Position numbers and translations under genes: made by a program. The notes beneath the pieces were generated by a model that had not been told where the DNA came from, did no database searches, and saw only the letters and a list, made by a program, of their open reading frames with translations. 64,000 bases of DNA from contig MU006095.1 in assembly GCA_010093705.1 (NCBI GenBank), positions 136,918-200,917 on the forward strand. The letters run 5' to 3'. Shown one piece after another: positions 1-10,755 of the stretch; position 1 is the first letter of the stretch, and every line of letters begins with the position of its first letter. This stretch comes from Patellaria atrata CBS 101060 (lineage: Eukaryota; Ascomycota; Dothideomycetes; Patellariales; Patellariaceae).

Positions 1-379
1 CCGGTGAGGGCATTAATGATCTGCTGCATGGCAGACAGTTCGGCAACCATGTAAAGGAAAAGCGTAATCAACCTATCGCTGTGAGTATTATATTTAAGGG
101 TTACTGGCCGGAGGCCGCATATCTCACGTACGTCATGATACTGAGATACAAAGCAGTCACCGCACCATATCTCTGCCGGGTCCATTCAGTCAACACGAAA
201 CCCTCAGGACATCTCTTCCGAATCTTAGGTCCCAAGAACCCGAAGATCAAGAGTGGAAGAGCGGAGGAGAGCGCATAGATTATGAGACCCTGTACACCCG
301 CGATGGTAGCGATCTCTGGATAAGAAAAGAGTATTCCTGAACCAAGAGCTAATAGTGATTGAACTGAGTTAGCAATAGC
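1..379 (-). CDS. Sodium:solute symporter family transporter, partial (3' part outside window)
   Basis: This is a fragment of a membrane transporter that resembles the fungal DUR3-like sodium:solute symporters, which take up urea or similar small solutes with a cation. Two exons are visible on the minus strand, 379-132 and 78-1, separated by an intron with a GTACGT donor. The first exon reads LGSGILFSYPEIATIAG followed by a long hydrophobic helix and GFVLTEWTRQRYG. The second gives ITLFLYMVAELSAMQQ, a well-conserved helix of the family. Two acceptors six bases apart (ending at 79 and 73) are both in frame. The protein continues past base 1. The 5' exons upstream of 379 could not be resolved; a TATATATCCAG acceptor precedes the first exon. 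Family assignment is fairly secure. The substrate is not known, and an intact gene cannot be assumed from this fragment. Confidence 0.72.
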
Positions 380-2654
380 CTGGATATATAGGGGAAGGGG
401 GAAGAGCGGCAGCACATTCCCCACGCAAGCATTATCTTGATCGAGTATTTACGGTTCTTCTCAGCTTCGTCTCTCACATGCAGATTCTCTAGTCAGGCAC
501 AGATACAATGTGCAGCCTGAGCGAGAAATGTTCTGGAAGTGAGTGACTCGGCGCCCGTAGTGAAGCCGCGCAGTGGCATCTCCTTATTGTCATCAAACAA
601 GACTAATGGACTTGTCGAGCCAGATAAGGAGAGCCGAACCTGCGGAATTTCTTTCATATACGAACCTCGATAACTGCTTAAGATGCTTTCAACACCTCTG
701 AAATTCTGTGCAAACGACCAGCTCTCAACCATCCTCAGGGAACCGATAAACATCGCGTCAGATAAAAGAAAGCGTGCTGCCGTCTCTCGTAATCTATCGT
801 CCTATTACACTCACCCGACGCTATAAAGTTTAGGGCAAGCGGAATACCTAGTTCGAAGTCAGTTCAGTCATCGACGGTTACAGTATCGCAAGAACATCTT
901 CATAAGATGGCAGAAGTAGTCGTGAGAGGTGTATGTTTGCAGATAATATGTTTCTAACCCTTCTGTGTGCCATTGCTCGAAAGCCATTCAGTCTTCGATT
1001 GACGTCGAAGACGCCATGCTATGTATAAACCAATAGCCCTGCAGTTAATTAGCTATGATCGGAACCCAGTAAACATATTAATCGTATATGCGGCGCTACT
1101 GCGTCAACCTACAAGAAGGCTCCATATGTCAAATAGATGATAGCGTTCGACGCGGCGAATGATGGAACACCCATGTTCAGTAGAACTATGTACCGCACAA
1201 TACTGCAGGAAAGTCTTGTAAGGTGCAATAGTTTCGTAGGAGATGCGGTTATGAATTGAAGTTTAAGGAAGTTTTTGCAAAGAAAAAAAAACTGATGAAA
1301 AGCGGGATGACTTCTTGGTTATACCACTAGTTAATAATGGTATTTCCTCCGTTCTACAGAGTGAGGTGGGGGTGAAAAGTGGCAAGAAGCTTTCTTAACT
1401 TAACATCTACAGCGAGAATATTCGCCGGAAATTGTATTTGATGCACCGGCATTGGGGAAATACAATGCGCTTAAATTGTATGGGTATAGATACGTGTAAG
1501 TTAGTGCCTATACTCTATAGTACTACTAGTTCTACGCTTACACCATAAATAGTTGAATACTTGGGAGACTTTGTCTAGAAGTTATATACATCTGGATACG
1601 ATCCGCAGTAGGTCTAATTTCCGTCTTCGTAAGGTCATTTCTTTCCAAAGACGATTCTTCTCATTCAAAATCAATTTCTTTATAGTATGTTCTTCGACGA
1701 GCAAAGAAGCACCGGTGCATTCAGGCCAATACGGATGGGGTTGTGATGTAACCTCTGTAGAGAAGAGATACAGTGGAAGAGAAGAGGAGAATGGAAAAGG
1801 AAGGGAAAAAAAAGGATTATAAAGTATTTCTGAACCGATGTACAGTACATCCTGCGCTTCTGACTTACCATATGGCCCCATTCATCGACGACGACTCCGA
1901 GACCGGTTGAAGATAAGACTCGTAACAACATCGTAGCGACTACGGAAAAGCATTTGCCATGTGGACTTCTGGTTTGAACATATTTCGAGTTAAATAGTAC
2001 TGGTCCTACTGTACCTGCAGCAAGCATACAGTGAACAAGGGGTAGGATACCTATATCTTCCCTGCAATACAGCGTTCGATTTTAGCAAACGAATAAAACT
2101 GCAAAAGACTCAAAGAGAAATACGTATTCCGGGCCTACTTCTATAGTCTGAGATTAGATACCATATCATAATGACTGACTACAAGGATGACCTCGTTCAG
2201 GAGGGAAGTAGCATAACAAGATGACCAACATATCTTCCCTTTCTCATCCATAACTCACGTGCAGCTTAACAGATCATACATCTGATAATATCGTTCAACG
2301 TCCATATATAATGTCGTAGTTAGAAAATACGCATTTTCCTTAGGATCTATATATTGACGTCATAGATTCTGTACTCACATTGATCAGCAGAATCTTAAAA
2401 CTTTTATGGATAACGGAGATATGAAAAATTCAAACGTACATTCTTCGCTGGACAAGTCACCCTGATTCACTGTATCATCCTAGTTGAACCGGGTTCTGAA
2501 ATATCTATACAGCACGGTGACATCAAGTTAGCATCCGACTACCGTACGCCATTACATATACAGCCACGATATAACACCCAGGAACCGCGTACCTGAACGA
2601 AAGAAGCCTGGGACCACTAGTCACCAACTCCAAACCTCCACACCACCATCAAGC
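380..2654. other. Intergenic stretch, no gene recognised (may hold 5' exons of the symporter)
   Basis: About 2.3 kb with only short open frames on both strands (for example 1680-2027 minus) that overlap each other and match no family I know. Two copies of the octamer TACTGTAC/GTACAGTA lie at 1840 and 2007. The missing first exons of the symporter could lie in the left part. Confidence 0.5.
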
Positions 2655-4067
2655 ATGTCCACCTCGACCGGTCCAAACAACTCGGGCCTGAAATCCTTCC
2701 TCGCCTCCCTCTCAACGGTCAAAGGCAACCTAAGCAACATAACCGCCCCTCCCTTCCTCTTAGCACCGCACTCCACGACCTCGCTCCCCCAATACCAAGC
2801 GAATCGGCCCTCCCTCTTCGTCGCTCCGGCCCTCGAGCCCCGCACCGATAAACGGGCCCTGCTGGTGCTCAAGCGCTTCCTAGCGTCGCTCAGGGGCCAA
2901 CAGTACGCGGGCAGCGACGAATCAGACGGTGTGAAAAAGCCGCTCAACGCTTTTCTCGGGGAGCTATTCCTCGGTTCGTTCGAGGAGGACGGAGTCGGGG
3001 AAATCGAATTGGTGGTAGAACAAGTATCCCACCATCCGCCGGTCACGGCGTGCTATCTCTATAACGCGAGACACGGTGTCTCGTCGCAAGGGTTTGCGGC
3101 GCAGGAAGTGTCATTTTCGGGGAGCGTGAGCGTTAAGCAGAGGGGGTATACGATCGTGCGGCTTGAGAGGTTTGAGGAGGATTATTTGGTTCCGTTGCCG
3201 GATGTTAAGGTTAAGGGAGTTTTGGGCGGTGTTATGTATCCTGAGATCACGGGGGCGTATGCGATTGTGGGGTCGAGTGGTTTCGTGAGTGAGATTCAGT
3301 TTGGGGAGAAGGGGTTTTTAGGTGGGGGAGAGAGAAATGGGTTTGAGGCGAGGGTGTTTGCGGCGGAGAAGAGGGAGGATGTGTTGTTTACGGTAGAAGG
3401 GCGGTGGGATGAGAGATTTACTGTACGGGATGGAAGGACGGGGGAAACTATGGAGGTGTATGATACACGTACCGCTCTAACTACGCAGATTCGTGTTGCA
3501 GATATCGCTGAGCAAGATCCATGGGAGTCAAGAAGGGCGTGGGGATGTGTGATTGATGCCATGAAGCGAAGTGATATGCAGGCTACTGCCAACGAGAAGT
3601 CGATACTAGAGAATGGTCAAAGAGAAATGCGAAACCAGGAGCAAGCGGAGAACAGACAGTGGAAACCAGTCTTTTTCAAGAAGGTCAGTAAGGACCGGAT
3701 CTATGAGAAACTTGCGGGTATGGCAAAGACGAATATTACAGTTGACCGTGAGGGTGGGATATGGAAGGTCGATCTGGAGGCAATTCTGAACGCAAGAAGA
3801 CCTTTCCATGATGGTATGACACCAAGAAATCAAAGAAAAAGTAGCAACAACGAACAATCAAAGCTTGAAAGGAGTAAAAATTCAGAAACAGATTGTCAGA
3901 GTGTGATGTCAACATCAGATTTTGAGGAGACTCAAGACGAAGCTAAGGGAGATAACCCGAACCACAAAGAACAAAGAGAAGAGCAAAGCATGGACAAGAT
4001 CAACCATGAGCGAGAACGAATCCAGATCGAGGAGTTCCTTAGGAACAAATATAGCTCCGCACATTGA
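2655..4067 (+). CDS. Oxysterol-binding protein, Kes1/Osh4-like lipid-transfer protein
   Basis: A single-exon gene of 470 residues for a short oxysterol-binding protein. Members of this class carry sterols and phosphatidylinositol 4-phosphate between ER, Golgi and plasma membrane. The family signature EQVSHHPP lies at residues 122-129, preceded by KPLNAFLGELFLG (95-107), the Osh4 form of the lipid-pocket motif. There is no PH domain, ankyrin repeat or FFAT-like tract, so the layout is that of yeast Kes1/Osh4 (about 434 residues). The segment around WESRRAWG and the EKSILENGQREMRNQEQAENRQW stretch (given here only as a landmark, near residues 288-335) corresponds to the family's C-terminal helix region. 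The last 80 residues are charged and probably disordered. The ATG at 2655 is the first in frame, just before the N-terminal lid. The call is secure for the family and fairly secure for the Kes1 subclass. Confidence 0.93.
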   Translation: MSTSTGPNNSGLKSFLASLSTVKGNLSNITAPPFLLAPHSTTSLPQYQANRPSLFVAPALEPRTDKRALLVLKRFLASLRGQQYAGSDESDGVKKPLNAFLGELFLGSFEEDGVGEIELVVEQVSHHPPVTACYLYNARHGVSSQGFAAQEVSFSGSVSVKQRGYTIVRLERFEEDYLVPLPDVKVKGVLGGVMYPEITGAYAIVGSSGFVSEIQFGEKGFLGGGERNGFEARVFAAEKREDVLFTVEGRWDERFTVRDGRTGETMEVYDTRTALTTQIRVADIAEQDPWESRRAWGCVIDAMKRSDMQATANEKSILENGQREMRNQEQAENRQWKPVFFKKVSKDRIYEKLAGMAKTNITVDREGGIWKVDLEAILNARRPFHDGMTPRNQRKSSNNEQSKLERSKNSETDCQSVMSTSDFEETQDEAKGDNPNHKEQREEQSMDKINHERERIQIEEFLRNKYSSAH

Positions 4068-4224
4068 CTCGACGACTGCGTCAATACCCTGATTCCTGAC
4101 GTGTCACAATCTGCACGCAAAGCAGAATATACAAACATGTCCAATTGGAAGCACTGACCCGTCCCCCGTGTAACAGAAGAGTCTTCCACGTCCGTGAGAC
4201 GAAAGACAGATCCCATTCGAGGCC

Positions 4225-4765
4225 CTCCGGGGATCAAGAGGGTACAGATACTTCCAACTATACCTAAAAGAAGACCTCGCAGATTCGAACTTCGTCATTC
4301 GTAGCATCGGACCGAGCCGTCAGTATTCCGTTAGGAGATCGGAACTCTACTCGGGAAGTCTGACGGAGTCACTGACCCGAAGGAGGTACAGATATCGAGC
4401 TATTCCCAAAAAGAAGACCTTGCAGATTCAAAATTCATCGTTCGTCGCATCGGACCGATTCCGTCAGTCTCCCGTTAGGAGATCGGAACTCTACTCGGGC
4501 CAGATCCCCCTTCGAGTAGTACAGAGACTTCGAGCTATTCCCCAAGGAGACCTTGCATTCCGAAATTCATCGTTCGTCGCATCGGATCGAGCCGCCAGTC
4601 TTCCGTCAGGAAATCGGGAAGCGTGACGGTACCCAGATCCCTTTCGACTGGCACTATCCCAAAAGAAGACCTTGCATTTCAAAATCCATCGTTCGTCGCA
4701 GCGGGCAGAGCCCGTCTCCCATTGGAGAATCGAAGCCCACGCGGGAAAGTGTCGCGGTATACTTG
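4225..4765. repeat. Degenerate tandem repeat, four units of about 119-144 bp
   Basis: Four diverged head-to-tail copies. The anchor resembling CGTTCGTCGCATCGG occurs at about 4294, 4439, 4571 and 4690, so the spacing shrinks from 144 to 132 to 119 bases. A second anchor, AAAGAAGACCTTGCA, precedes each at about 4267, 4409, 4541 and 4660. Units also share GTTAGGAGATCGGAACTC-like text. The copies keep open frames by chance, but these change frame between units, so I do not call a gene. Confidence 0.85.
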
Positions 4766-6861
4766 AAGATTCCGGGTTCACTGTTGAGCATTCGACATAC
4801 GATACCGGTATGATATCTCCGCAACCTTTCACCTCGCTCTTCACTGAATACCTCTCTTTTGATCATATATGAGTCGCCATTACGCTGTTTGTCTACAACG
4901 TCTTTTCTCGTTCTCATTCTCTTGTTATCGTGTTCGATACGACATGCCTGAAGCAAGGGACAGCCAAACCTCCCCTATCCTTGACGCCTTCTCGTCCTAT
5001 CCTTCTAACGTCGATCATAGTCGCTAGAATGGCTTTCCTCTGATATATTCCGTGCTGCTCCACCAGAAGTTCGTTTGAGAGCGGCGGTAGGTGGAGGTTG
5101 TTGTCCTCTTACAACCGGCAGTCGCACTGGTGTCTTACACTTCAAGACCTGTCTTAGTCGGGGATCCGAGATCTCGAGGTTAGATATAGAATGTTCCGAA
5201 ACAAATCAACTTCTAAAACAAAGAGAACTTCGCCGTACACGGAATCCAAATAACGTCGCCCCCGGATTTTGCAAAAGGAACATTCTCTCGTCGAACCGTA
5301 GAACCGTCGAACTAAGTGCAAGCCTATACGTGAGAACACGATATATGCCCACAACTGACACTCCAAACGCGCAAAACTGACTCCAAATGCCTCTTAGCCC
5401 AAGAGATGAACGACGAGCTCCCCCAGCAATCCACCCATTCAACTCCTCTCGCCCTCTAGCTACCTAAACCCCGATCCGGTTATTTTCTCGTATCGCAAAG
5501 AGTTGCATTTGTTGTTCATTCTGCAGCAAGAAACATCGTATCCCTCCCTCAGCGTCCAAGTTCTAATCATTCAGGTCGTAAGATCTGCGCTAGATATAGA
5601 ATAGGGATTCATAGGACTACGCCTTACTACTCTCCCGAAGGGTTGTTATACCTTAGTAAATATCCCTGATAGATTGAGAGCGCGAGATCTAAGTTTGACG
5701 TGTGTTCCAGGCGCGGATGAAGGGAGGTGTACACGGTAAGAGATGTAGTTAAGATAGATCCAGAATCTAAATGTGATAACTATGCCACACCCGCCCAAGG
5801 ATGGAGTCAAGGAGCATGGAGTTTGAAGATTGAGGATGTGGTGTGGATAGTCGCGGCACGGTGCTCCCCATCGGACATCCAGTACCATTGCCTTCTGTTT
5901 TCTGTAGATTGGAATAACAATGCGTGGTGAAATTCATATAGTTGACTCGATAGCTTCTAATATCAAACACGTCAAAATAAAAATGAGGATGTCGAGTGTT
6001 TCTACTAGCCACTTGGGAGTATCCGAGCTTCCTTAAATTTGTTTAGAAGATGAGGGCGACTCACACCACAACCTCACCACCCGACGACACACAAGGCACC
6101 AGGGCTTGAATACACCACTTCATTCATGCACGCAGTATCTAGGCTAACTACACCATTTTCCCTCCGCCCTTTGAGGCATTCCAAGCTCTTGAGCAATGGA
6201 ATAGATACTACGCCGTCGTTCGCACCACAGCACATCTTCCGATTAGCAACATCCACGAGTTGTTATTATCAACTCTCGTAGCTAAACTCGGGAACCCCAT
6301 GAAAATTCGGAAAGCATTGAGCAATAAAGTAAGAGAGAAAGCAAGAAAGGGAAGACCACCAAACTAACAAGTATGATTCTGAAGCAGCAGTAGACATCCA
6401 ACGGAGAGTCCACAGCCAGGAGGGAAAGGAAGATGTGATGCAAGAAAAACCCCACTCGCCCATTCACAGAACATCAATATTAGAGCACTGGAAAGGGATA
6501 AATGCAACCCACAACTCGAGTAAACCTTGGCTCAAGGAAGGGTAAACAGAAGAGCCCGTACAGCATGAGAGAAACCAAATGGACCTAACCAGTGGATATT
6601 CGCAACCCAGCCGACATCAATGAGCTTACAACGCCGGATAATGCAAGAAACACAATCATGGGGATAGCAGAAAGCTAATAGTTGATAATTGGAGAAAAAC
6701 AGAAGATATGATCCGAGAGACTCATGCCGTTGTTGTTAAGAGTCATAGTTTAGCATAGGAAGTCGCAGTGGTCCTGAACAAAGCCGATGCCGAAGAATAA
6801 GGAAGACATTGACCGAAAGCTACCGGATCATAGACACGATACCGAAGCTGTTTGGACGTGT
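4766..6861. other. Intergenic stretch, nothing recognised
   Basis: About 2.1 kb between the minisatellite and the 3' end of the Ash1-like gene. Only short, mutually overlapping open frames are present. I see no RNA gene, transposon end or conserved domain. Confidence 0.5.
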
Positions 6862-9685
6862 TCAATCCTCGGTGAAAACGGTGCGAATAGTTCTACCGGA
6901 TTTTAAGCCGTCCCCACCGGCCTTGAGACGATATTTGGCGACCGCAGCTGCGCGCCTCTGGCCCTTCACGCTCTTTACAACGCCATGCTTCATGCTCTGG
7001 GCTTTGCTCTTGACACTAGGGCTTATAGTCGGACGAGCGAGCTTCGAGCGTGTAGAACGAACCGGAGAATCAGCTAACAGGTCAACCCCTGGCTCGTCTT
7101 CTTCATCTCCATCCTCGTTTTTCTGGCGCTCCGGAGTTTGTCTGTCTGACGGAACATCCCAGATGAGAGGATCTGAGGTCTTCTCTTGAGGAGTCTTTGC
7201 TCCAAGTAGAGAACGACGAGATGTAATTCGTGCTTGTCGAGCTGTCTTAAGAAGATCTGTCTGATTCATGATTCCAGTAGCAAAACGACCCATAGAGTTT
7301 CGAGCACGGGAGGTTGCGGACTGACGACGAACGACGACACTAGAGGTACGGCGAATGGGGGCGATAACTCTGCGAGAACTGGTAGAAGGAAGTGAACGAC
7401 GAGCGGCCCGGGCATCTCGAGTCTGCTTCTGGTTGTCCTCTTTGTCTAAAGATTTTGCTTTGGGCACCGTGACACTATCCGCAGAACCCTTCTTTGACTT
7501 TTGAACAGTGGTCTTCGCACCGGTAGCAGTTTTAATACGTTTATTACCTACCTCAGCATCCTTAGATGAACCTCCGCGGCCGAATGCCTGTTGGAGTTTG
7601 CGTTTAGCACCTCCGAGAACAGCTTCAACGGCTTGCTTCGCTCGGAATGACTCCTTGTTGGGTCTTGGACCAAGGAAACCACGGCAAGATTGAGCTCCAC
7701 AGCGACAGACCTGTACATTCTTATCGGAAAAGGGACTAGGATCGGTTAGTACGCGGACAAGGGAGAAATTACAAAGGAACTTGACAGTATACAGGCGCCG
7801 AGAACAATATATATCAAGGTGAGGGGAATAATAATTATGGATGACTTACTCAAAGTTGTAATCGTATGTCAACTCCTCACCGGTCATGATACCCCGGTTG
7901 CCTGCGAAGAGGCCCATGCGAGGTTCACCATTGACAATCCACTTCTGCATTTCGCAGTTGGGTTCACAAGAATGGTTAACAAAGCGCGCCATAGAGCCAA
8001 CCGTTCCATCGATGACGAAGCCTTTGTCGAGGGTCATCAAATAGTAGTGCTAAATGAACGTTAGCTATCAACCTACACTAGTAATAATAACTAGAGAAAC
8101 TGGTATCGCAAGCAAAGTGATATCAAGGCTTCTCCACATAATGGATATAAACTTACAGGGTTATTCTTATATTCAGTCCTCATACGCCTCTCACATTCCT
8201 CCATGGTAATGATCTCGCCACAATATTCTGTAACGATCTGTCCTGGAGCAAATGGACGCATGGCACGAATGCCATATCCGCGGTTTTCAGTTTCCATAAC
8301 TTCGATACCCACACTGAAATTAGAAGGAAGATCCTTCTTGATCTTCTCCTCTGATCCTTCAATCTTAGAGGGCTTCACTCCGTGGTGCTTGTGTGGCCCG
8401 ATACGGCGTTTGAGATTAGCGAATTGACGGTTAGTACAAAGTTCTGGTCCTACAGCACAATTACTCCTATCACACTCGTAGCTCATCGCGCGATTAATGC
8501 AACGTTCGTCACATCCATCTTCATTGACACAATGACAGAGGGATTGGGCTAGGCGACCAGCCTTCTTCCACTCATTTTGTGCTTCACCAACAAACCGGTC
8601 TATTAAAGTCAGCAGGAGAACATTATGAACGTAACAGATGAAGCGAAGAACTCACTTTTGGACATCTTCTTCCAGTCTGGTACCTTCACCTTGTGAGGTT
8701 GAGGGTTGAATACATCGTACGGAAGCACAAAATTCTTGAATACATGTTCATAGTTGCCCTTGGTGTTGAGGAAGTCTCCCTTAGAAAACATAGGGAGGGG
8801 CAAAGTCCTGTTCACTTTAACCGTGGTTGATAATTTCGATGCACGTCGTGACTTGTTCCTTGCTTCAGTAAGGTTCGATTTGAAGTCTACCTCTTGTCCC
8901 AAGAATTGTCCTCTATCAACCCAACGTTTCTGCCTCTTTGGTGGGGGCGCAGGCTGGCATGCTTCCTCTTCGGCTTGTAAGGACAGATCGAGCATTGAGA
9001 ACCTCGCCTTCTTTGCTTTGTTGTCTCGCTTTTCCGGACTGCTCATATTGCTAGTGGATTCCCTGGCCCTAAGATTCGGTTTCTTATCCTTGAGTACGTT
9101 CGTAAGCCCTGACGCTACAAGTGTAACAGCATCGAATGCTTTGGTCAAGGTATCCAGGCGCGTAGACTTGCGCCTTAAGAGACCCTGACTTTGACTTTGT
9201 TCGGCTTCATTTGCGGCGATCTCAGGTAGAGCGTTGAGAGACCAACTCATGTTCAGCACTTTTTCGCTATCCTTGAGTAGCTTTCCGTTATCATCATCAT
9301 GGTCCCCGGCTGCTGTCTCCCCACCGACATTCTTGTCCTTCAAATACTTCACTGGTGTATGTTTCGCGTTACCGGTTAAAGCGGAAAGGTTGTACGTGGC
9401 GACTGAATGCCTCACGCGTGTAGAGCGACGTTCTATTGCCTTCTCATCTTTTGGCGCGTCAGAAGCGATACTGGCGCTCTCCTGGCTTGTCGGTGGAGTG
9501 GAACTCGTCGACGCGGGTACAGAATCGCGGGGTGTGCTGGCAGCGCTATCTTCCATGGTGTTGACGTTGATGTTAGAAAGCACTGAGGAAACGGTAGAAT
9601 CGGAGTCTGCGGAGTCAGAGGTGGGAAGGGTCGTGAGGTAACGTGTAATGGACTGTTGTCCGGGTCCCTGGCGAACCCGAGCCAT
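6862..9685 (-). CDS. ash1: SET-domain histone lysine methyltransferase, Ash1-type (AWS-SET-post-SET)
   Basis: A four-exon gene (9685-8656, 8599-8157, 8049-7850, 7735-6862) giving 848 residues. It is a nuclear histone methyltransferase; the fungal Ash1 family methylates histone H3 lysine 36. After a disordered N-terminal region of about 340 residues comes the cysteine-rich AWS segment ([13 protein letters not shown] and on to ELCTNRQF, about 362-400). Next is SET with NRGYGIRAM, the cofactor and substrate motif [10 protein letters not shown], and [12 protein letters not shown], then post-[16 protein letters not shown] (about 560-575). A basic tail of about 270 residues follows. SET lies mid-protein, with no WW or SRI domain, which separates it from Set2. 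The start was placed at ATG 9685; the frame upstream has only a GTG. Introns carry GTGAGT, GTAAGT and GTAAGT donors, and a TACTAAC-type branch point precedes the last exon. The domain assignment is secure; Ash1 over other AWS-SET classes is likely. Confidence 0.9.
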
Positions 9686-10755
9686 AGTGAGTTCTTTATT
9701 CCGTGCTTCCAGCAACACGATAAGGGTATATTTTGACGCGCTCGGCTAAGTATCGGTGGAATTCAAGAGTTATTCAAAGAAGATAAAGACCAAATACGCA
9801 AGGTGCAGGAGGAAAAGTTGAAGAAAGGGTTTCCTGATGGTGGTGGGAACAACACAGTAACGTTAACGCCTACCCTTACCCTAACGCCAGGTTGAATCCT
9901 CCTGATGAAAGGTAACGCGGAACGGCGAATGCGGCCCTCGTGGTTTAACACACTCCGTCCTCAAGAAGCAGAATCACGGTACAGGATGCAATTGAGAATT
10001 TGTGAAGGTTGCGAGGGGTGGGAGGAGGTTAGGTTTGCTCTGGACCGTCCAACGAGCTGGAAGGCGAGAACATTTATTAGAGCTATATGGGGTAAACAAA
10101 ACTGCGGACCGCTGCACCAATAGGAATAGCGGCAATTATTGACAGCCACCATGCTTTCTAATTCGGCATCAAAATGTTATTCTAAGTTGGAGAAGAAGCT
10201 AAAGAGGGTATTTTATAGGGGTTCATACGGATCAAGGCGATTGTGGGCACATATACCTCCGTACTATCTATCTCTCTTTGTCACGGTGGATATTTCTTAT
10301 TTGGTGTCTGCTTTGCTATTACCCATTCATATCATTGTAAGATTCAAGCAGTTGATATAGCGGAGTATAACGTCTCCTTGATTATATACACGCGGTAAAA
10401 GACAATACGCCGAGAAAGGAAAGATATTACAGAGACAAATCTTGATATTACCTCACCTATTTCCTCCCTGAGGTGTCTGTCCTGTCGAACCTAAACCTTA
10501 CCCAAGGGGTATGCAGCGCTCCTCTTCCTAGACTTCCTTCTTCTCAAGTGAATCAACCTCAAGCCCCAAGTCCAGAGGAGCTTTCCATACAATTAGGTCA
10601 CCCGACGTGATATGCAGTATTAAAAAATCGTGACGGCCATAAAATATGCAAGAAATAAAAAAGCGCTCAGCAAAAAGACACGCTACAAATGAGAGATGCA
10701 AGACTAAATTGAGCTTATTCCTTGTATCTGTAAAACGCTTTGCTAAAAGAGAGCA
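9686..10755. other. Intergenic stretch, nothing recognised
   Basis: About 1.1 kb holding the 5' flank of the Ash1-like gene and the 3' flank of the palmitoyltransferase. One short open frame (10139-10360 plus) has no recognisable content. Confidence 0.5.

Noticed and set aside
493-753. Minus-strand open frame as N-terminal exon of the symporter
   Set aside because: Its sequence has no membrane helices and does not resemble the start of this transporter family.
9683-9718. Eleven extra codons upstream of the Ash1-like start
   Set aside because: The frame would begin with GTG; the first ATG is at 9685 and is followed by a conserved-looking N-terminus.
9868-9893. Telomere-like CCCTTACCCTAAC
   Set aside because: Only two imperfect units within unique sequence between genes; no array.
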